From contig JAMXBB010000006.1 of the NCBI GenBank assembly GCA_024138015.1, positions 74,786,435 to 74,850,434 on the forward strand: a DNA stretch of 64,000 nucleotides, given 5' to 3'. The stretch's first letter is position 1, and every line of letters starts with the position of its first letter. This DNA is from Lumnitzera littorea. Its lineage: Eukaryota; Streptophyta; Magnoliopsida; Myrtales; Combretaceae. The notes below the pieces were generated by a model. That model was not told where the DNA came from. It saw only the letters and a list, made by a program, of their open reading frames with translations, and made no database searches. Position numbers and translations under genes: made by a program. Shown here piece by piece: positions 25,117 through 36,259 of this stretch.

Positions 25117-25960
25117 ATTTCCTCAAATCTTTTGAAACTCCTCATTAGCCTTCTAAGATTCCCTTATGCACTCTAGGACCGTATTTTATACTTCCAATCT
25201 AGCTAATATAGACTTACTTCCTTCAGTTATAATGTCCAAACATAACTTCTCCATTTCCCTAATCAACTCTTGCTTATCAGTAATTAAGGTAGCAATACTA
25301 CCAAACTTCTTCCTACTTAAGGCATCGACAATTGCATTCGCTTTCCTTAGGTGATAGTGAGTTAATAGATCATAGTCTTTCAACAATTCTAACCATTGTC
25401 TTTGCCTTAAGTTCAACTCCTTCTGTATGAAAATATATTGAGGCTCTTATGATCCATATATAATTTACACTTTTCACTTTATAAATAGTGTCTCCAAATC
25501 TTCAAAACAAATATTATAGTCGCCAATTCCAAATCATAAGTAGGATAATTCTGCTTATGTGGCTTGAACTACCTTAAGAGGTAGGCAATTACTTTATCAT
25601 TTTGCATCAGCATGCATCCTAACTTGTTTCTTAAGGAATCATAGTAAATTTCATACTTTCCAATACTAGTGGGTAGAGTTAACACTGAAGTAGTAACTAA
25701 TCTTCTCTCAAGCTCTTAGAAACTCCTCTCACATTGGTCACTCTACTCAAACTTAACACCTTTCTGAGTTAGCTGAGTTGATGGCACATAATCTTAGAGA
25801 AATTTTTTTTTGAATCTCTAATAATAACCAGCCATACCCAAAAAACTTCTAACTTTAGTAACTGTATTTGGTCTTGACTACTTTGTCATTGTCTTCACCC
25901 TTGTAAGGTTAATGGATATTCTAATCCCCAACACTTTGTGACCCAAAAATCCCACTTACT
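25117..25960 (-). pseudogene. RNase H region of element A
   Basis: On the minus strand, R-Q-R-Q-W-L-E-L-L-K-D-Y-D and A-N-A-I-V-D-A-L-S-R-K (25416-25300) form the end of the RNase H/tether region typical of chromoviruses, followed by the start of the integrase linker. Upstream, V-R-S-F-L-G-M-A-G-Y-Y at about 25830-25870 is the RT thumb. Between them the frame is badly broken. Confidence 0.75.
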
Positions 25961-26530
25961 CTAACCAAAACTCACAATTCTTCAATTTTGCACATGATTG
26001 GTTATCCTTGAGGGTTTAGAGCATAATCTTAAGATGTTCAACATGTTTCTCCTTATCACCTGAATATATTAAGATATCATCAATAAATATAACCACAAAC
26101 TCATCTAAATATTCCCTAAACATATGGCTCATCATATCCATAAAAGCAGCTGGAGCATTCATCAAACTAAAAGGCATCACTAAAAAATTGTAGTGGTAAT
26201 ATCCTGTTCTAAAAATTGTTTTAGGTATATCCTTTGCCCTAGCTTTCAATTGATGATATCCAGATTGTAAATCAATCTTTGAAAACGTTGTAGCTCCCTT
26301 TAACTAATCAAACAGATCTTCAATTCGAGGAAGTGGCTACTTGCCTTTAATTGTGACTTTATTCAATTCCCGATAATCTATGCATAATCTCAAACTTCCA
26401 TCCTTTTCCTTAAAAGAAAGCACATGCACTCCTCACAGTGATGTACTTGGTCTAATAAATCCTTTATCCAACAATTCTTGTATTTGCTTCTTGAGTTTTA
26501 CCAACATAGTTGGTGCCATATGATAGGGGG
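25961..26530 (-). pseudogene. Reverse transcriptase of element A
   Basis: Minus-strand frames contain L-R-L-C-I-D-Y-R-E-L-N-K-V, F-S-K-I-D-L-Q-S-G-Y-H-Q, M-P-F-S-L-M-N-A-P-A-A-F and the catalytic F-I-D-D-I-L-I-Y-S (near 26070-26100). The catalytic aspartate pair is intact, but stops elsewhere and the loss of flanking domains make this nonfunctional. The longest clean stretch is 26016-26249. Confidence 0.88.
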
Positions 26531-26805
26531 TTTTGGAGATAGGTGTGGTACCTTATACAAGATCTATAGTAAACTCAATTTCCTAATTAGGTGGCAAACC
26601 AAGCGAATCTTTAGGAAAGACTTTGAAATACTTACATCAAAACCTTTCATATCTAAAACAACTAAATTAATAGGCATCTCATAGTCCCCTATATGCACAT
26701 TTCCATCCTTCAGCTTCCATTGCACCACTTTCTTTCCTCTTAATGTAGTTGTGACCACTAGTTTGTACTCTAAGGTTATAGAAGTGTTGAAGCTTAGTAG
26801 AGCAT
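26531..26805 (-). pseudogene. Protease C-terminal/linker segment of element A
   Basis: The frame 26564-26809 carries N-L-V-V-L-D-M-K-G-F-D-V, the segment that in chromoviruses follows the aspartic protease and precedes RT. The active-site part lies beyond the break at the C 3' LTR and is not present. Confidence 0.65.
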
Positions 26806-26809
26806 TCAA

Positions 26810-27282
26810 GTGTTTAGAAAAAAGGTAATAAGTATTTTTATAGTCAAATTATCTAGAGAGTTCTTACAAAACCAATGTCCCATATTTATAGGCATTTTTC
26901 TTATAATCATAATGATAAGGAGTTGACTAATTTGAAATACATGGCAGCTTCTAAGTTTCATTGTGTACAAAATGTGAAGCAAAGTAGGCAATTATGCAGT
27001 TAGTGGTTAGTGCCTTTAAAACTACTTGTAGCCCTTCTATAAAATTCAAATGTTAAAATATAGTAGGTCTAGCCTTTTGGCCCATTAGTCAACTAAGCCT
27101 AATGAGCTACCAAGGCTCAAAAAGTAGGTTGGTAGCAAGTGTACCAACTTAGTTATGCTAGCCTAATTAAAGACCTTGTTTGAACTTAGTCTTAAGCAAA
27201 GAAATTGCACTTACAACAGCCTTAGATTTGAGATAGCTTAGTAAGGTATTGAGTAGTTATGAATGGAAATCTAGTATCAATA
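26810..27282 (-). repeat. 3' LTR of element C
   Basis: The right edge is fixed by the polypurine tract. TATTGATAC at the LTR start parallels TGTTGATGG in the shared LTR at 36711. A minus-strand TATAAATA lies at 26883-26890, aligned with the one at 36409-36416. The left edge is approximate because the sequence merges into element A. Confidence 0.65.
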
Positions 27283-27300
27283 TTTACCCTTGACTCCCAT
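27283..27300 (-). other. Polypurine tract of element C
   Basis: The minus strand reads ATGGGAGTCAAGGGTAAA immediately before the LTR start, matching AGGAGTTGGGGGGTAAA of element B. Confidence 0.6.
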
Positions 27301-27868
27301 GGTTGAGAATTCGAATATGAGAGTGAGCTTAAGGCAACCCTTATGTTTTAAATGAAGTAGGCAAGTATTTAAACTTATGCTATCTGTGAGATTATATAGC
27401 TACCAAGTAGGATTGTCGAGCTATTTGCAAATACTTCTTAGGTTCTACTTCATGTCTTATACCAATTCATCGTTGCATGACATTCAAGTTCCTTGCTTAA
27501 TAGTTGTGACTCATTGCTTTCCTATCCATTTACTTGCCATGTACGTGTATGTAATAGTTGGCATTTTAGTTATTATTGCTCCTACACCCTCTAGAACTAT
27601 CAGGAATATAACATCCATTAGTTCAATGTGATATACATGTATTCTCCATCTGCATACCTTGCAATCAAGTTAGATTTTAATCTTGAGAACTGCCACTTTA
27701 ATCCTATGAAATCAAATCTTACCTTTTGCATCTTTATAGAACCCTAACAAACCTAACCTTTCCTCTTTTTATCAAATCAAATTGTCCCTTGCTGCATTCT
27801 TCTTCCTCCTCTTCTTTTTCAAAGCTCTCAACTTTTTCTACAGCTCTCAAACCTTTTAAGCGATAGGT
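27301..27868 (+). other. Region upstream of the antisense gene of C
   Basis: Corresponds to 36727-37204 in B. No coding frame. A clear TATA box like that in B (37053) is not evident; CTTTATAGAA at about 27732 is a weak candidate. Confidence 0.4.
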
Positions 27869-28763
27869 ATGGCTAAGAGCAAGATTCGCTCATCTTCACC
27901 TCCTTTTAATTCATAAGCTACTCCTTCTCCACCTCATGAAACAATAGGTCTGGCTTCTTTTTTTGGTGGCTTGACTTCAAGTTGCAATAGTGCCATAGAC
28001 CAATATGAGAAATTGGCTAGCATTGATGATTTGCGTAAAGACGTTTATCTTGATGATAGAGAAGATAGGAAATCTATAGTGTATCTTTGCAATGGTATTG
28101 TGTATAATGTTGATGCACCAAATGGAATCCAAAGTGGTGCCAATAAAGAAATTTTGGTCAAGTATAAGAATTACTTTGATTGATTCCTAGATGAGTAGAG
28201 GCTTAGAAAGCTAAGGAAGTATGAGAGAGTTTGATTTCCCTTCTACCATGAATTTCATATTTATTTGAAGCACTTTGAGTTCGATTTGCATATCCCTTTT
28301 TCTAATTTTTGAAAAGCCTTTTTCAACTGTTTTTGAGTGTCGTAAAGCATGTTCTCACTAAACATTTATAGGATTTTAGTTTTGTTTGAGATAATTTGCG
28401 AGGAGTTAGAAGTTAGAGCTACTATATAGCTCTTTACATACTTTTATATAATAAAGTGCTATAGTGACAAGTGGTTTTTTTATGCCACTTGATATAAGAA
28501 GAAATTTATGGATGGTCTAGAGTCTAAGACTCATAGCTAAAACAACAAATTTGTGTCCTTTAGGTCAGAAGTCGACCCAGACCTTTGGATTAGATGGACG
28601 GAACCCATTGGAATTGAAGACATTAAGCAAATGCCAAATGATGCCATTGCTGTAAAGGAAATTCAAGGAAGATGGCATGACAAATTCTTTTACTGGGATG
28701 TTGAGATAGTTATCCTATGATATATGAATGGAGAATATATCTTCTCCAACAAAGAAGAGGAAG

Positions 28764-28920
28764 GTACGACTTAATCTTCTTATCGTACGGAGCCTAGTTG
28801 GTAGTAAGATGTCAATCAGGATGATTTATGGTGGGATCTTATTTCTTTGAGCTTTGCTCGGTACAATTTTGTAACTTTCTTGTACTTTATACTTTGAATT
28901 GATTTTTCCTTTCATTATAG
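28764..28920 (+). other. Intron 1 of the antisense gene of C
   Basis: GTACGA...TTTCATTATAG, 157 bp. Splicing joins K-E-E-E to D-I-G-T-S-D-I in phase 1. The B copy has a 163-bp intron at the same place and phase (K-K-E to D-M-G-I-G-D-V). Confidence 0.75.
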
Positions 28921-29546
28921 ACATAGGCACTAGTGACATTGTCCCAAAGAAACTGCTGGCCTAAGCAAAGGCTAGAAAGAAGAAATTAGATATGTATACT
29001 ATGAAGGCCATAGTTGAACATGGTGATGCCCTTTAAGTCGTTAAAAACAAGAAGACAGGCATTTCCTCCCAAACTCTTGAGAAGGAAAAGGTTCCATAGC
29101 AAAGGGATGCTACTGAAGTTGTCGGGAAAAAGAAAGTGTTGCTTAAAGTCTAAGGCAGCTACCACCAAAAAACCTATTAAGAATGCTAATCAGGTAATAA
29201 AGCTTGAAGCTCCTCTATTCGAGCTCACTTATCTTAAGCTCAGCTCTATAGCACCAACCTTTCCGTATGGCTTGAAGAAGAAAAAGGGCAAGGAGCATGG
29301 TAATAGCCCTCCTGTAAAGAGATCTAAGGACCTCAATTTGGATAACTTAATTAAGGATCCTAATGATAATCTATGTGAAGCCCCTCTAATGTATGTGGAG
29401 AGGCTTCTTGGAATCCCTTCTACAAACTTTGTCTCGCAAAAGGTAAAGAGTTATGACTTTGTTATGTGTTGGAGTTAGAGGATTCTCAATACTAATTCTG
29501 CTTTAGGAGATAGATTGAATTGTTTACCTTTAATGGAGGGGGTTAT

Positions 29547-30192
29547 TGATGCAAACTGTGACCAAGAACAAATAAGGCTAGTCACTGAATGGGTCTTGCT
29601 TACTGAAAGCTTGAAAAAGGAAATGATGGGGAATGTACAAAAGGACAAATGCGAATGATAAGTAAGCAAAAATCCACGAATAGCCCCAATGGATATGATG
29701 CACCAATGGAACTTTTGAGAACTCATGACACAATTCGATATGACACACAAATCAATTCGGTGAGGTTACTTTCTACCTATCCTTACTCAAGGATTAGGAT
29801 AAGAGTAATGCCGAGAATAAACAGGCATTATTTATTTAAGGAAGGAAATACTCAAGTGTATTAATGATAATAAAATCTATCTGTGACTACAAATACAAAG
29901 GTACTTATACCCATAAGTTAGGGCAACTTGCCTAAAAGGGAAAAGACAAAAAGGACATTTCCTAAGGAAGTAATATATAAGGGTAAAAAATGAATATTCA
30001 AGGAAAACAATCATTGGTGTAACAAATTCTACACATGATTTCATATATATAGCAATGCTGTATATAAAACGGGTCAATAAGGAGATACTCAGCTTGGTAG
30101 GAGTCAGTTGGAGCAAGAGGATTCATCTTACCTGTTTCTCTAGTCCTTAGGCTTGGCTATGGGTTAATGGTCCAGTAACCTGATTCCCATCA
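29547..30192 (-). mobile_element. Solo LTR (CRM/Reina-like family of element E) inside the antisense gene
   Basis: Read in reverse it begins TGATGGGAATCAGG (at 30192) and ends GTTTGCATCA (29547), and aligns with the E 3' LTR at 60857-61675, including the GGAAAACAATCATTGGTG and CCCATAAGTTAGGGCAACTTGCC blocks. Flanks are GTTAT (left) and ATAAT (right), a decayed 5-bp duplication. Removing the LTR plus 5 bases restores the reading frame through G-V-I-Y-P-K-D-K, matching R-V-I-L-P-R-D-Q in copy B. Confidence 0.8.
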
Positions 30193-30283
30193 ATAATTTA
30201 CCCCAAAGATAAGACTTCTGATGACGGACTTTAAAAGGACTAGTGCAAGCTTGAAAGTGGATGTAGTTGCGAAGTTGTATGAT

Positions 30284-30288
30284 GTAAG

Positions 30289-30334
<46 letters not shown>

Positions 30335-30394
30335 GCATTTATGTTTTCTATAGTGTGTCTATAGCTTTTAACACTTCTACCCTTGTTGTCATAG
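30284..30394 (+). other. Intron 2 of the antisense gene of C
   Basis: GTAAGC...TTGTCATAG, 111 bp, phase 0, between A-K-L-Y-D and A-S-R-Y-I-I. The B copy has a 69-bp intron at the identical point (T-K-L-C-D to I-S-Y). It contains a (TC)20 microsatellite. Confidence 0.8.
30291..30330. repeat. (TC)20 microsatellite
   Basis: Forty bases of pure TC repeat, starting seven bases inside intron 2. The B intron lacks it. Confidence 0.95.
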
Positions 30395-31130
30395 GCAAGT
30401 AGATACATCATTACATCCATTGATGAGACTAAAGAGGAGATGAGGAGGATAAGTGTTGTTCTTGTTCAACTTTGACCTTTTTCAACATTTTAAGCTAACT
30501 TAAAGTTACATATATGTAGAGAGTGCAGTAAGAATATGATGCCTTTAAAATGTAAAAAATAGTAGCTAAGAATGTCAAGATTAAAGCTTAAATGGAAATG
30601 GAGAAGCTTTAGGGACCTTTGGAGTCTCAACAAAAAGTCCATAAGGGAGTTTCAAAGGAATTTCTTACTACAAAAGCTTAGGATGAAGTTCTTCTCAAGG
30701 AGATTATGGATTTAAAAGAGCAACTTCGTGAGCAGAAGTGTTGGAGTTTAAGTCAAACCATCATCTCCATTATATTGTTGATCTAGAGTAGGCATCTAAG
30801 GCAAAAATTTTTCTAGAAGAAGCCTTAAAGATTGTGACATCGAACAAGAGTTACAAGAGGCTAACTTGAAAGAAATTGTTGGAAAGGGTATAGTTAGCTA
30901 GGGAAGAGGTATTGAAAGTGCATCTTGATTACGAACTTTCTTGCTTCGACTTCACTAATGTTGATAATGATGAGGATAATGATGATGATGAAGAAGAAGA
31001 AGACATCAGTGTTGAGGAGGTGGGTGTCGACCAGGAGTAAACCAATGGGCCTCGTGTTGCTGCTAACAATCCCATACCTTTTGAGGAACCTATGGTAGTA
31101 GAAGTGCCTTTGGTTGACCAAGATCTTGCC

Positions 31131-31779
31131 TAAAATTCTTTCAACCAAAATGCAATAGACCAACCATCCAACTAAATTCATGCTATGGTTAAGTCTGTTA
31201 GATTGAGATGCCGATCTTATCTTATGTAATTTTGTTGAACTTAGTTTGATGTCATTATGTAAAGCACAATTACTTAGACTAATCTTATGTGTTTTAGTTT
31301 GCACTATTGCACTGTATATATTTTTATGTATTTTATTTCATGCAATATTCATTTGGTTAGCTTAAGCATGATGCATTTTCCTGAAAAGGCTTTAATGATT
31401 TTGTAATCATTCCCCAAGTTAGATTAGGGTGATGGTCAATTAACCTCTATAGGTGTTGATTTAAAAGAGTTTGCTAACCATGTTAGGTCAGAAATTATAA
31501 GTACCTTTTGTTTAATTTGTTGACCATATTAGGCTAGCTTTATTAGCATAGTTTATTCGTTAAGTGGGCTTGAACCTTTAAAATTCTTAGTCATTCATTA
31601 ACCGTCACTAAGTCAAGATAAACTTAAAAATTCTTATGAAAGACTTAAAAGGAAACAACTCATTGTTGCATTGATATAAGGACTATTGTCCATTCAAATG
31701 TATACAAATAAGAAAATTAGAGCAACCCTTAGAATAAATAAAAATGACAATAGCCATAAGTATTCTAAAGCTTGCAACA
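31131..31779. other. Noncoding spacer between antisense gene and integrase of C
   Basis: No recognisable coding frame on either strand. Corresponds to 39941-40569 in B; both antisense genes and pol converge on this spacer, so any transcripts would end here. Confidence 0.45.
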
Positions 31780-32960
31780 GTTTATGTGAAGTACAATTTA
31801 AGATTTTTAGTGTTCTAAGCTTGAGGAATGGCCTATTTATCCAATCTCTCCAACTCATAGGCTTTGTTTCCAATAACATCCGTCTTCTTAATTTGCTGCA
31901 AGTTTTCTTTAGGCATCCTATATGCTTGTTGTTTCCATTTTTCTATAAACTATGTCTTCAGATTGAAAAACTTTGTGTCTGACTTTCTAATTGTAATACC
32001 ATACTACCCTATGTTGATAGTGGCAATCCTTACTCTTGCAACATGATGTCAAACCTTTGCACTTGCAAACTTAGCAGTTCAAATTCCATGGGCAAGAAGA
32101 CCTCTAATCCAAATGCTAATCTAAATGGAGTCTCTCTTGTTGACATCCTATGTATGGTTCTATATCCTTACAAAATACCTAGAAGCTCATTGGCCCATTT
32201 TCACTTGGCATGATCTACTCTTTGCTTTAGACTATACAATAGTGTTGTTGACTACCTCTAGCTAGTTGTTAATTTGATAGTGGGTGATTGAAGTGTAATT
32301 TAGTTCTACGTTGTGGTTCTTGAAGAAAGCTTGAAACTTATCATTATCAAACTATAGACCATTATCAATTAAAATCATGTAAGGGAAATTTAACATAAAT
32401 AACTTGGTTTTCTACTTAGTTATCTTTGCCACTACCTCAACTTCCACTGACTTGGTAAAGTAATCAACCACAACTAATATGAACCGCCGTTGTTTAGTGG
32501 CCCTAGGGAATGGCTTGAGAATATCCAATCCCCATTGAGCAAAAGGCTAGGGACAAGATAGGCTGTGTAATTCACTAGAGGATATATGATTTAAGACCTC
32601 ATGCTTTTGATATTGTAGGCATTGTTGAACTATATTCTTAGCATCTACCATCATGGCCAGCCAATAGTAGTTAAGCCTTAATGTATAAACATGTAATGTT
32701 TAAGTCTTAATGTGGTTACTACATACCCCTGCATGTAGTTCAAAGAGAATTCATTGTGCTTCCTTAGGTGTGAGGCAATAAAGATATGGTTGACTAAAGC
32801 TACACTTATAAAGATGGTCATCAATCATTGTGTAATTTGTGACTTGACATAAGAGCTTTCGAGCTTCTTTTTTGTTGTAAGCAAGTACCCCATCCCTTAG
32901 GTATTCAACAATTAGATCCATCGAGAACCTTTCTTTTGAAAGGGACTATACCTCACAACA
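31780..32960 (-). pseudogene. Integrase of element C
   Basis: On the minus strand: a zinc-binding segment near 32590-32680 (C-L-Q-Y-Q-K-H, second Cys pair damaged), core motifs V-V-D-Y-F-T-K-S-V-E near 32450, L-I-D-N-G-L with a stop then F-D-N near 32360, T-P-F-R-L-A-F-G-L-E near 32110, and a C-terminal N-K-A-Y-E-L-E-R-L-D near 31845. This follows the order in Tat integrases and matches B at 40570-41835. Multiple stops and frameshifts. Confidence 0.75.
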
Positions 32961-32999
32961 TTGCCTTAGTGTCTATAGGATATTTGTTCAGCAAAAACT

Positions 33000-33470
33000 C
33001 AATAAAGAGTTGATTGTTCAAATCTAGAGGTGAGGTAAAGATGAGCGTAGATAATTTGTCAGTAGCAATATCCTAGACCCTTAAGATCTTTACAATGGTA
33101 AAAGATGAGAACTCTTCTGTAAGTGTTCTTACTATAGTGAAGTACTTATTCATTATCTCCTCTTTCATAGCATAGTTTCCTTTAACTCAATTGACAATTA
33201 ATTGTAAATCAAAAATCACTACTATTCTTTCTGCGCCAACCTCCCTAGTCAGTCTTAATCTAGTAATTAGTGCTTCATACTTAGCCCTATTATTGTTGAT
33301 TAGAAATCCAAACTTTAATGCAATTGGATTCTTAAGTTGTATAGCCCCTGTAAGACAAGACATGTCCCATATCCTTCTCAAGTCAATGAGCCATTAACAT
33401 ATAAATTCCACTTGAGCTTCTTTAGTAACTCAGGACTAACTTCTTTGCCAGTGAACTCCATGACGAGGTT
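33000..33470 (-). pseudogene. Second (archaeal-type) RNase H of element C
   Basis: The minus-strand frame 33187-33381 contains A-L-K-F-G-F, N-N-N-R-A-K-Y-E-A-L-I-T-R-L-R-L and V-I-F-D-L-Q-L-I-V-N. This is the NNxAEYEAL...DSQLV signature of the extra RNase H found in the Tat lineage. Catalytic Glu/Asp positions are partly replaced (E to K in N-x-A-K-Y). Confidence 0.75.
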
Positions 33471-33820
33471 TATCAATACATGTGCTTTTAGTGTCATTCT
33501 CGATTTGTATTAGACACCATCGCACTTAGTTCCAAGGCATACTTCATCGTTCTACCATAAGAGTTTGGTCTTTGCAAGGCTTATACGTAGTGGTTGGTCT
33601 ATAAGGACTATAACTTGATGAGCCTCAAAATAAGGTTTCAATTTCATGGATGATATCATCACAACAATGACAAACTTCTCTATTTTTGTGTGTCGCTACT
33701 CTGGTCCATGTAGTATGTGACTTACATAGTAGATTAGCTAGTGCTCCTTCTTCTTAACACGAACTAGCATAGAGGAAAGAACTCGACTACTAAAAATAAA
33801 GTAAAGTAATAGATCTACTC
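33471..33820 (-). pseudogene. First RNase H region of element C
   Basis: Minus-strand fragments such as L-I-D-Q-P-L and the tethered region following RT are recognisable only by alignment with B (42331-42880). The frame is heavily broken. Confidence 0.5.
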
Positions 33821-34760
33821 TAGGGATGGGTTTCAAATGTCTTAGAGGAGATGATAGAAAAAATTTCAACTCTTGGAATGTAACCTCACATTAATCAATC
33901 CACTTAAATTCTTTGGGGTTCTTCAAGATCTTGAGGAACTTAGTTCATTTGTCTATGCTTTTCAAAACAAACCTATTTAAAGCTACAATCGAAGTTGTTA
34001 ACTCTTAGACTTCCTTTATGGTAGTTGGAGACTTTGTATCTTTTATGGCATTTATCTTTCTTAGATTTGCCTCAATACCCTATCGAGTTACCATATAACC
34101 TAAAAACCTGTCTAAAGTAGCTCTAAGGATACTTTTTTATAGATTTAGCTTCAAATTGTACCTTCTTAGTGTATCAAAAGTTTCTCAAAGGTCGATAAGG
34201 TGTTGATCTTCCTCTTTGCTCTTGACAATCACATTGTCGATTCAATTTGATATTGCAATGAATTTGAGGTTTAAACATCTTTGTTATTAACCCTTAGTAG
34301 GTTGCACCAACTTTTCTAAACCAAATGGCACGATAGTATAATAATATGTACCAAAATTAGTAATGAATGAAGTGTATACCCGATCCTTGTTCTCTATTCT
34401 AATCTAATTGTATCTAAAAAATGCATCCATGAAGCTAAGCAATTTGATCAATCCTTGGCATAGGAAAGCAATCTTTAAGGTAGACATTTTTCGAATTGAT
34501 AAAGTCTATGCACATATATCATTTGTTGTTTGACTTCTTGACCAACACGCAATTGACTAGCTACGTTGAGTAAAGTTCTTCTTGTATGAATCTAGCCTTC
34601 AGTAACTTTTGCACTTCCTCCTCTATTGTAGCCTGTTGTTTAGTGGCAAAATGCCTTTTCTTCTACTAAATAACCTTAATATTAAGGTCAATCTTCAATT
34701 TGTACATCATGACTTCTCTTGGCATGCTAGGCATGTTTGAGGGAGACCATGTAAAGACAT
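33821..34760 (-). pseudogene. Reverse transcriptase of element C
   Basis: Near 34230 the minus strand has a stop followed by I-D-N-V-I-V-K-S, where the family has Y-[IV]-D-D-M; the second catalytic Asp is now Asn and the Tyr codon region is damaged. Following blocks (L-R-R-Y-N-L-K-L-N, F-L-G-Y-M-V-T) match B. Nonfunctional. Confidence 0.75.
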
Positions 34761-34965
34761 CGTTGTTGTCTTAGAGGAATTTGATTAAGTCCTGTCTTAA
34801 TTTCAATGACAAAGATTTCCTATTCTTTGTAGTTTTCTTTGGCTTAGTTCTAAGCTGTACTTCCTTTTTAGAGATCTCTATATTACTTTACCTTTTGAAT
34901 TCACCTCAATGTTAAAAACTTCCTTGAACTTAAGGGTTTTTAGATAAAAAGACCTAATGAGTTGC

Positions 34966-35873
34966 TGATGATGTCCTTAGGAACTTCGTAACCACTAAGG
35001 CTTATCCTAAGGAGTAGCAATTAAGTGAGTCCTTTTAAATATTGAAGAAGGCAAGATGGGAGAATTGACAAACATAGTAACTCTTGTGAAGCTACTTAGA
35101 GGATATGATGCACCAATGAATTAATACTTCACTTGATATTACTCATAAGCCAATACTAAGGACTACTTGCTACTAACTTGGCAAGATTAGATAAGAGCAT
35201 AGGGAAGACATGCTCGGAAAGAGGTATCTCATAAAAGCAAGAATATTCATTAATTAATAAGGTTTGGGATGCCTTATGGCTATAGTAAAAGGACTATTTA
35301 TAGTATGTCCTTTAGGGCAACAAACAATAAAAGAAAATTACACAAAAGATGATGTAAGAAGGAGATTCTCAGTATGCTCAAAAAGGTTAAATATGACAAA
35401 GGACAAAAGGAATCTAGTATAATTGTCAAAATGGTTAAGGTTAGCTGGTGGTCTATTACTATGTATGTAGTTAGGGATCTTAGGACATTGTATTTAGGCT
35501 AAAATGATGTTGAGGCCGATCTATGCTTGAAGTTACTAAGGAGGTCAAATGTTACTACAATTCACTACACTAAGTAAGTAGAGCTTGGTGCATGGTGATC
35601 TCAGCCTCAGTACTCGGTAGTTCGACCTTGGCACATGGTAATTGTACAGGCTAGAAGAGAAGCGCTTAGTATGCAGTAGCTTTGCGTGTATTCGAGATGG
35701 GATCTGAGCAAAGTAGAGTATGTCTGAGCTACGACTTTAGAGAGTTTACCTACAGTTCTTTCGTGTACAAAAGCTTATCCTCAGGATGCTGATGAGAGAG
35801 AATCCGTTTGGTAAGAGATTGGAGGCCTTAGAGACTGACATAAGTAAGGGGTCTAAAGATTGGCAATTCATCA
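34966..35873 (-). mobile_element. Solo LTR (related to element D LTR) between RT and protease of C
   Basis: About 908 bp, starting TGATGATG and ending ATTCATCA. The minus-strand TATAAATA at 35295-35302 and the segment GGATATGATGCACCAATG...CACTTGATATTACTC align with the element D LTR (46100-46330). C and B protease-RT linkers are continuous on either side of it. Any target duplication is decayed (GCTGA versus ACTAA, if 34969 is the start). Confidence 0.65.
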
Positions 35874-36240
35874 ACTAATCTCCCTTGCAAACTCCAACTT
35901 TGATATGAGTAAGGAACTTGGCTTTTAGATGAAAAGTCGAGGTAACCATGTTGAATAGATGTTGACATAGTCGACCCATGATCATATTATAGGGTAGCTA
36001 ACGTTCGATGAGTAGGAAGTCCACCTTATCTTCAACCACATTATTACCATCTCTAATTTGAATTGGAAGTCAAGTTACTCTAGTTACACAAATAGGTTCA
36101 TTGTTGAAAGTATATAGGTCATAATCATATGACCTTAACTGTGCTTTAATCCTACGCCTCTTCTAATTAAAAGCATGCTGAAATATAATATATGTCAAAC
36201 TTTTTGTGTTAACCAGAATCTTCTTGTTGTTAGGTGATTT
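35874..36240 (-). pseudogene. Protease of element C, N-terminally truncated
   Basis: The minus strand opens N-K-K-I-L-V-N-T-K-S where B has K-K-T-L-I-D-T-E-S and functional proteases have D-T-G. Both changes here (D to N, G to K) are explained by G-to-A mutations. Gag is absent: the LTR/primer block ends CACCTAACAA and protease starts at once, implying a deletion of well over 1 kb. Confidence 0.7.
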
Positions 36241-36259
36241 TGGGATAGGATTTGGCTCC
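36241..36259 (-). other. Probable primer-binding region of element C
   Basis: The minus strand GGAGCCAAATCCTATCCCA directly follows the LTR end TTTGGTA. Element B has TGAACTAAATCCTATCCCA at the same place. The tRNA is not identified. Confidence 0.4.

Larger units (their letters stand above)
22690..26805 (-). mobile_element. Element A: decayed Ty3/gypsy chromovirus (Tekay/Del-like), 5' part missing
   Basis: The order on the minus strand is protease end, reverse transcriptase, RNase H, then integrase, interrupted by the solo LTR at 23686-25111. The right side stops at the 3' LTR of element C; gag and a 5' LTR are not seen. The RT and integrase wording is closest in memory to Tekay/Del chromoviruses. 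Confidence 0.7.
27869..31130 (+). pseudogene. Antisense gene of element C (Retand-type extra ORF, with introns)
   Basis: Runs opposite to gag-pol. ATG at 27869 opens M-A-K-S-K-I-R-S-S-S, and the frame continues (one early stop) through Y-E-K-L-A and I-V-Y-L-C-N. It aligns with the antisense gene of B along its length. Inferred exons are 27869-28763, 28921-30283 (holding a solo LTR at 29547-30192) and 30395-31130. The middle is lysine-rich (about 28980-29330), exon 3 is Leu/Glu-rich (D-E-V-L-L-K-E-I near 30680) and an acidic D/E run lies at 30970-31010. The N-terminal half recalls the plant 'putative gypsy type transposon' family (Transposase_28-like), from memory and unverified. Function unknown. 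Many stops. Confidence 0.65.

Noticed and set aside
29475..29750. 91-codon minus-strand frame
   Set aside because: Spans the junction between the antisense gene and the inserted solo LTR, so it cannot be an ancestral gene.
27869..31130. Antisense gene considered as a host nuclear gene captured by C
   Set aside because: A homologous gene sits in the same place and orientation in B, and antisense ORFs at this site are known in the Tat lineage, so it is an element component and not a one-off capture.
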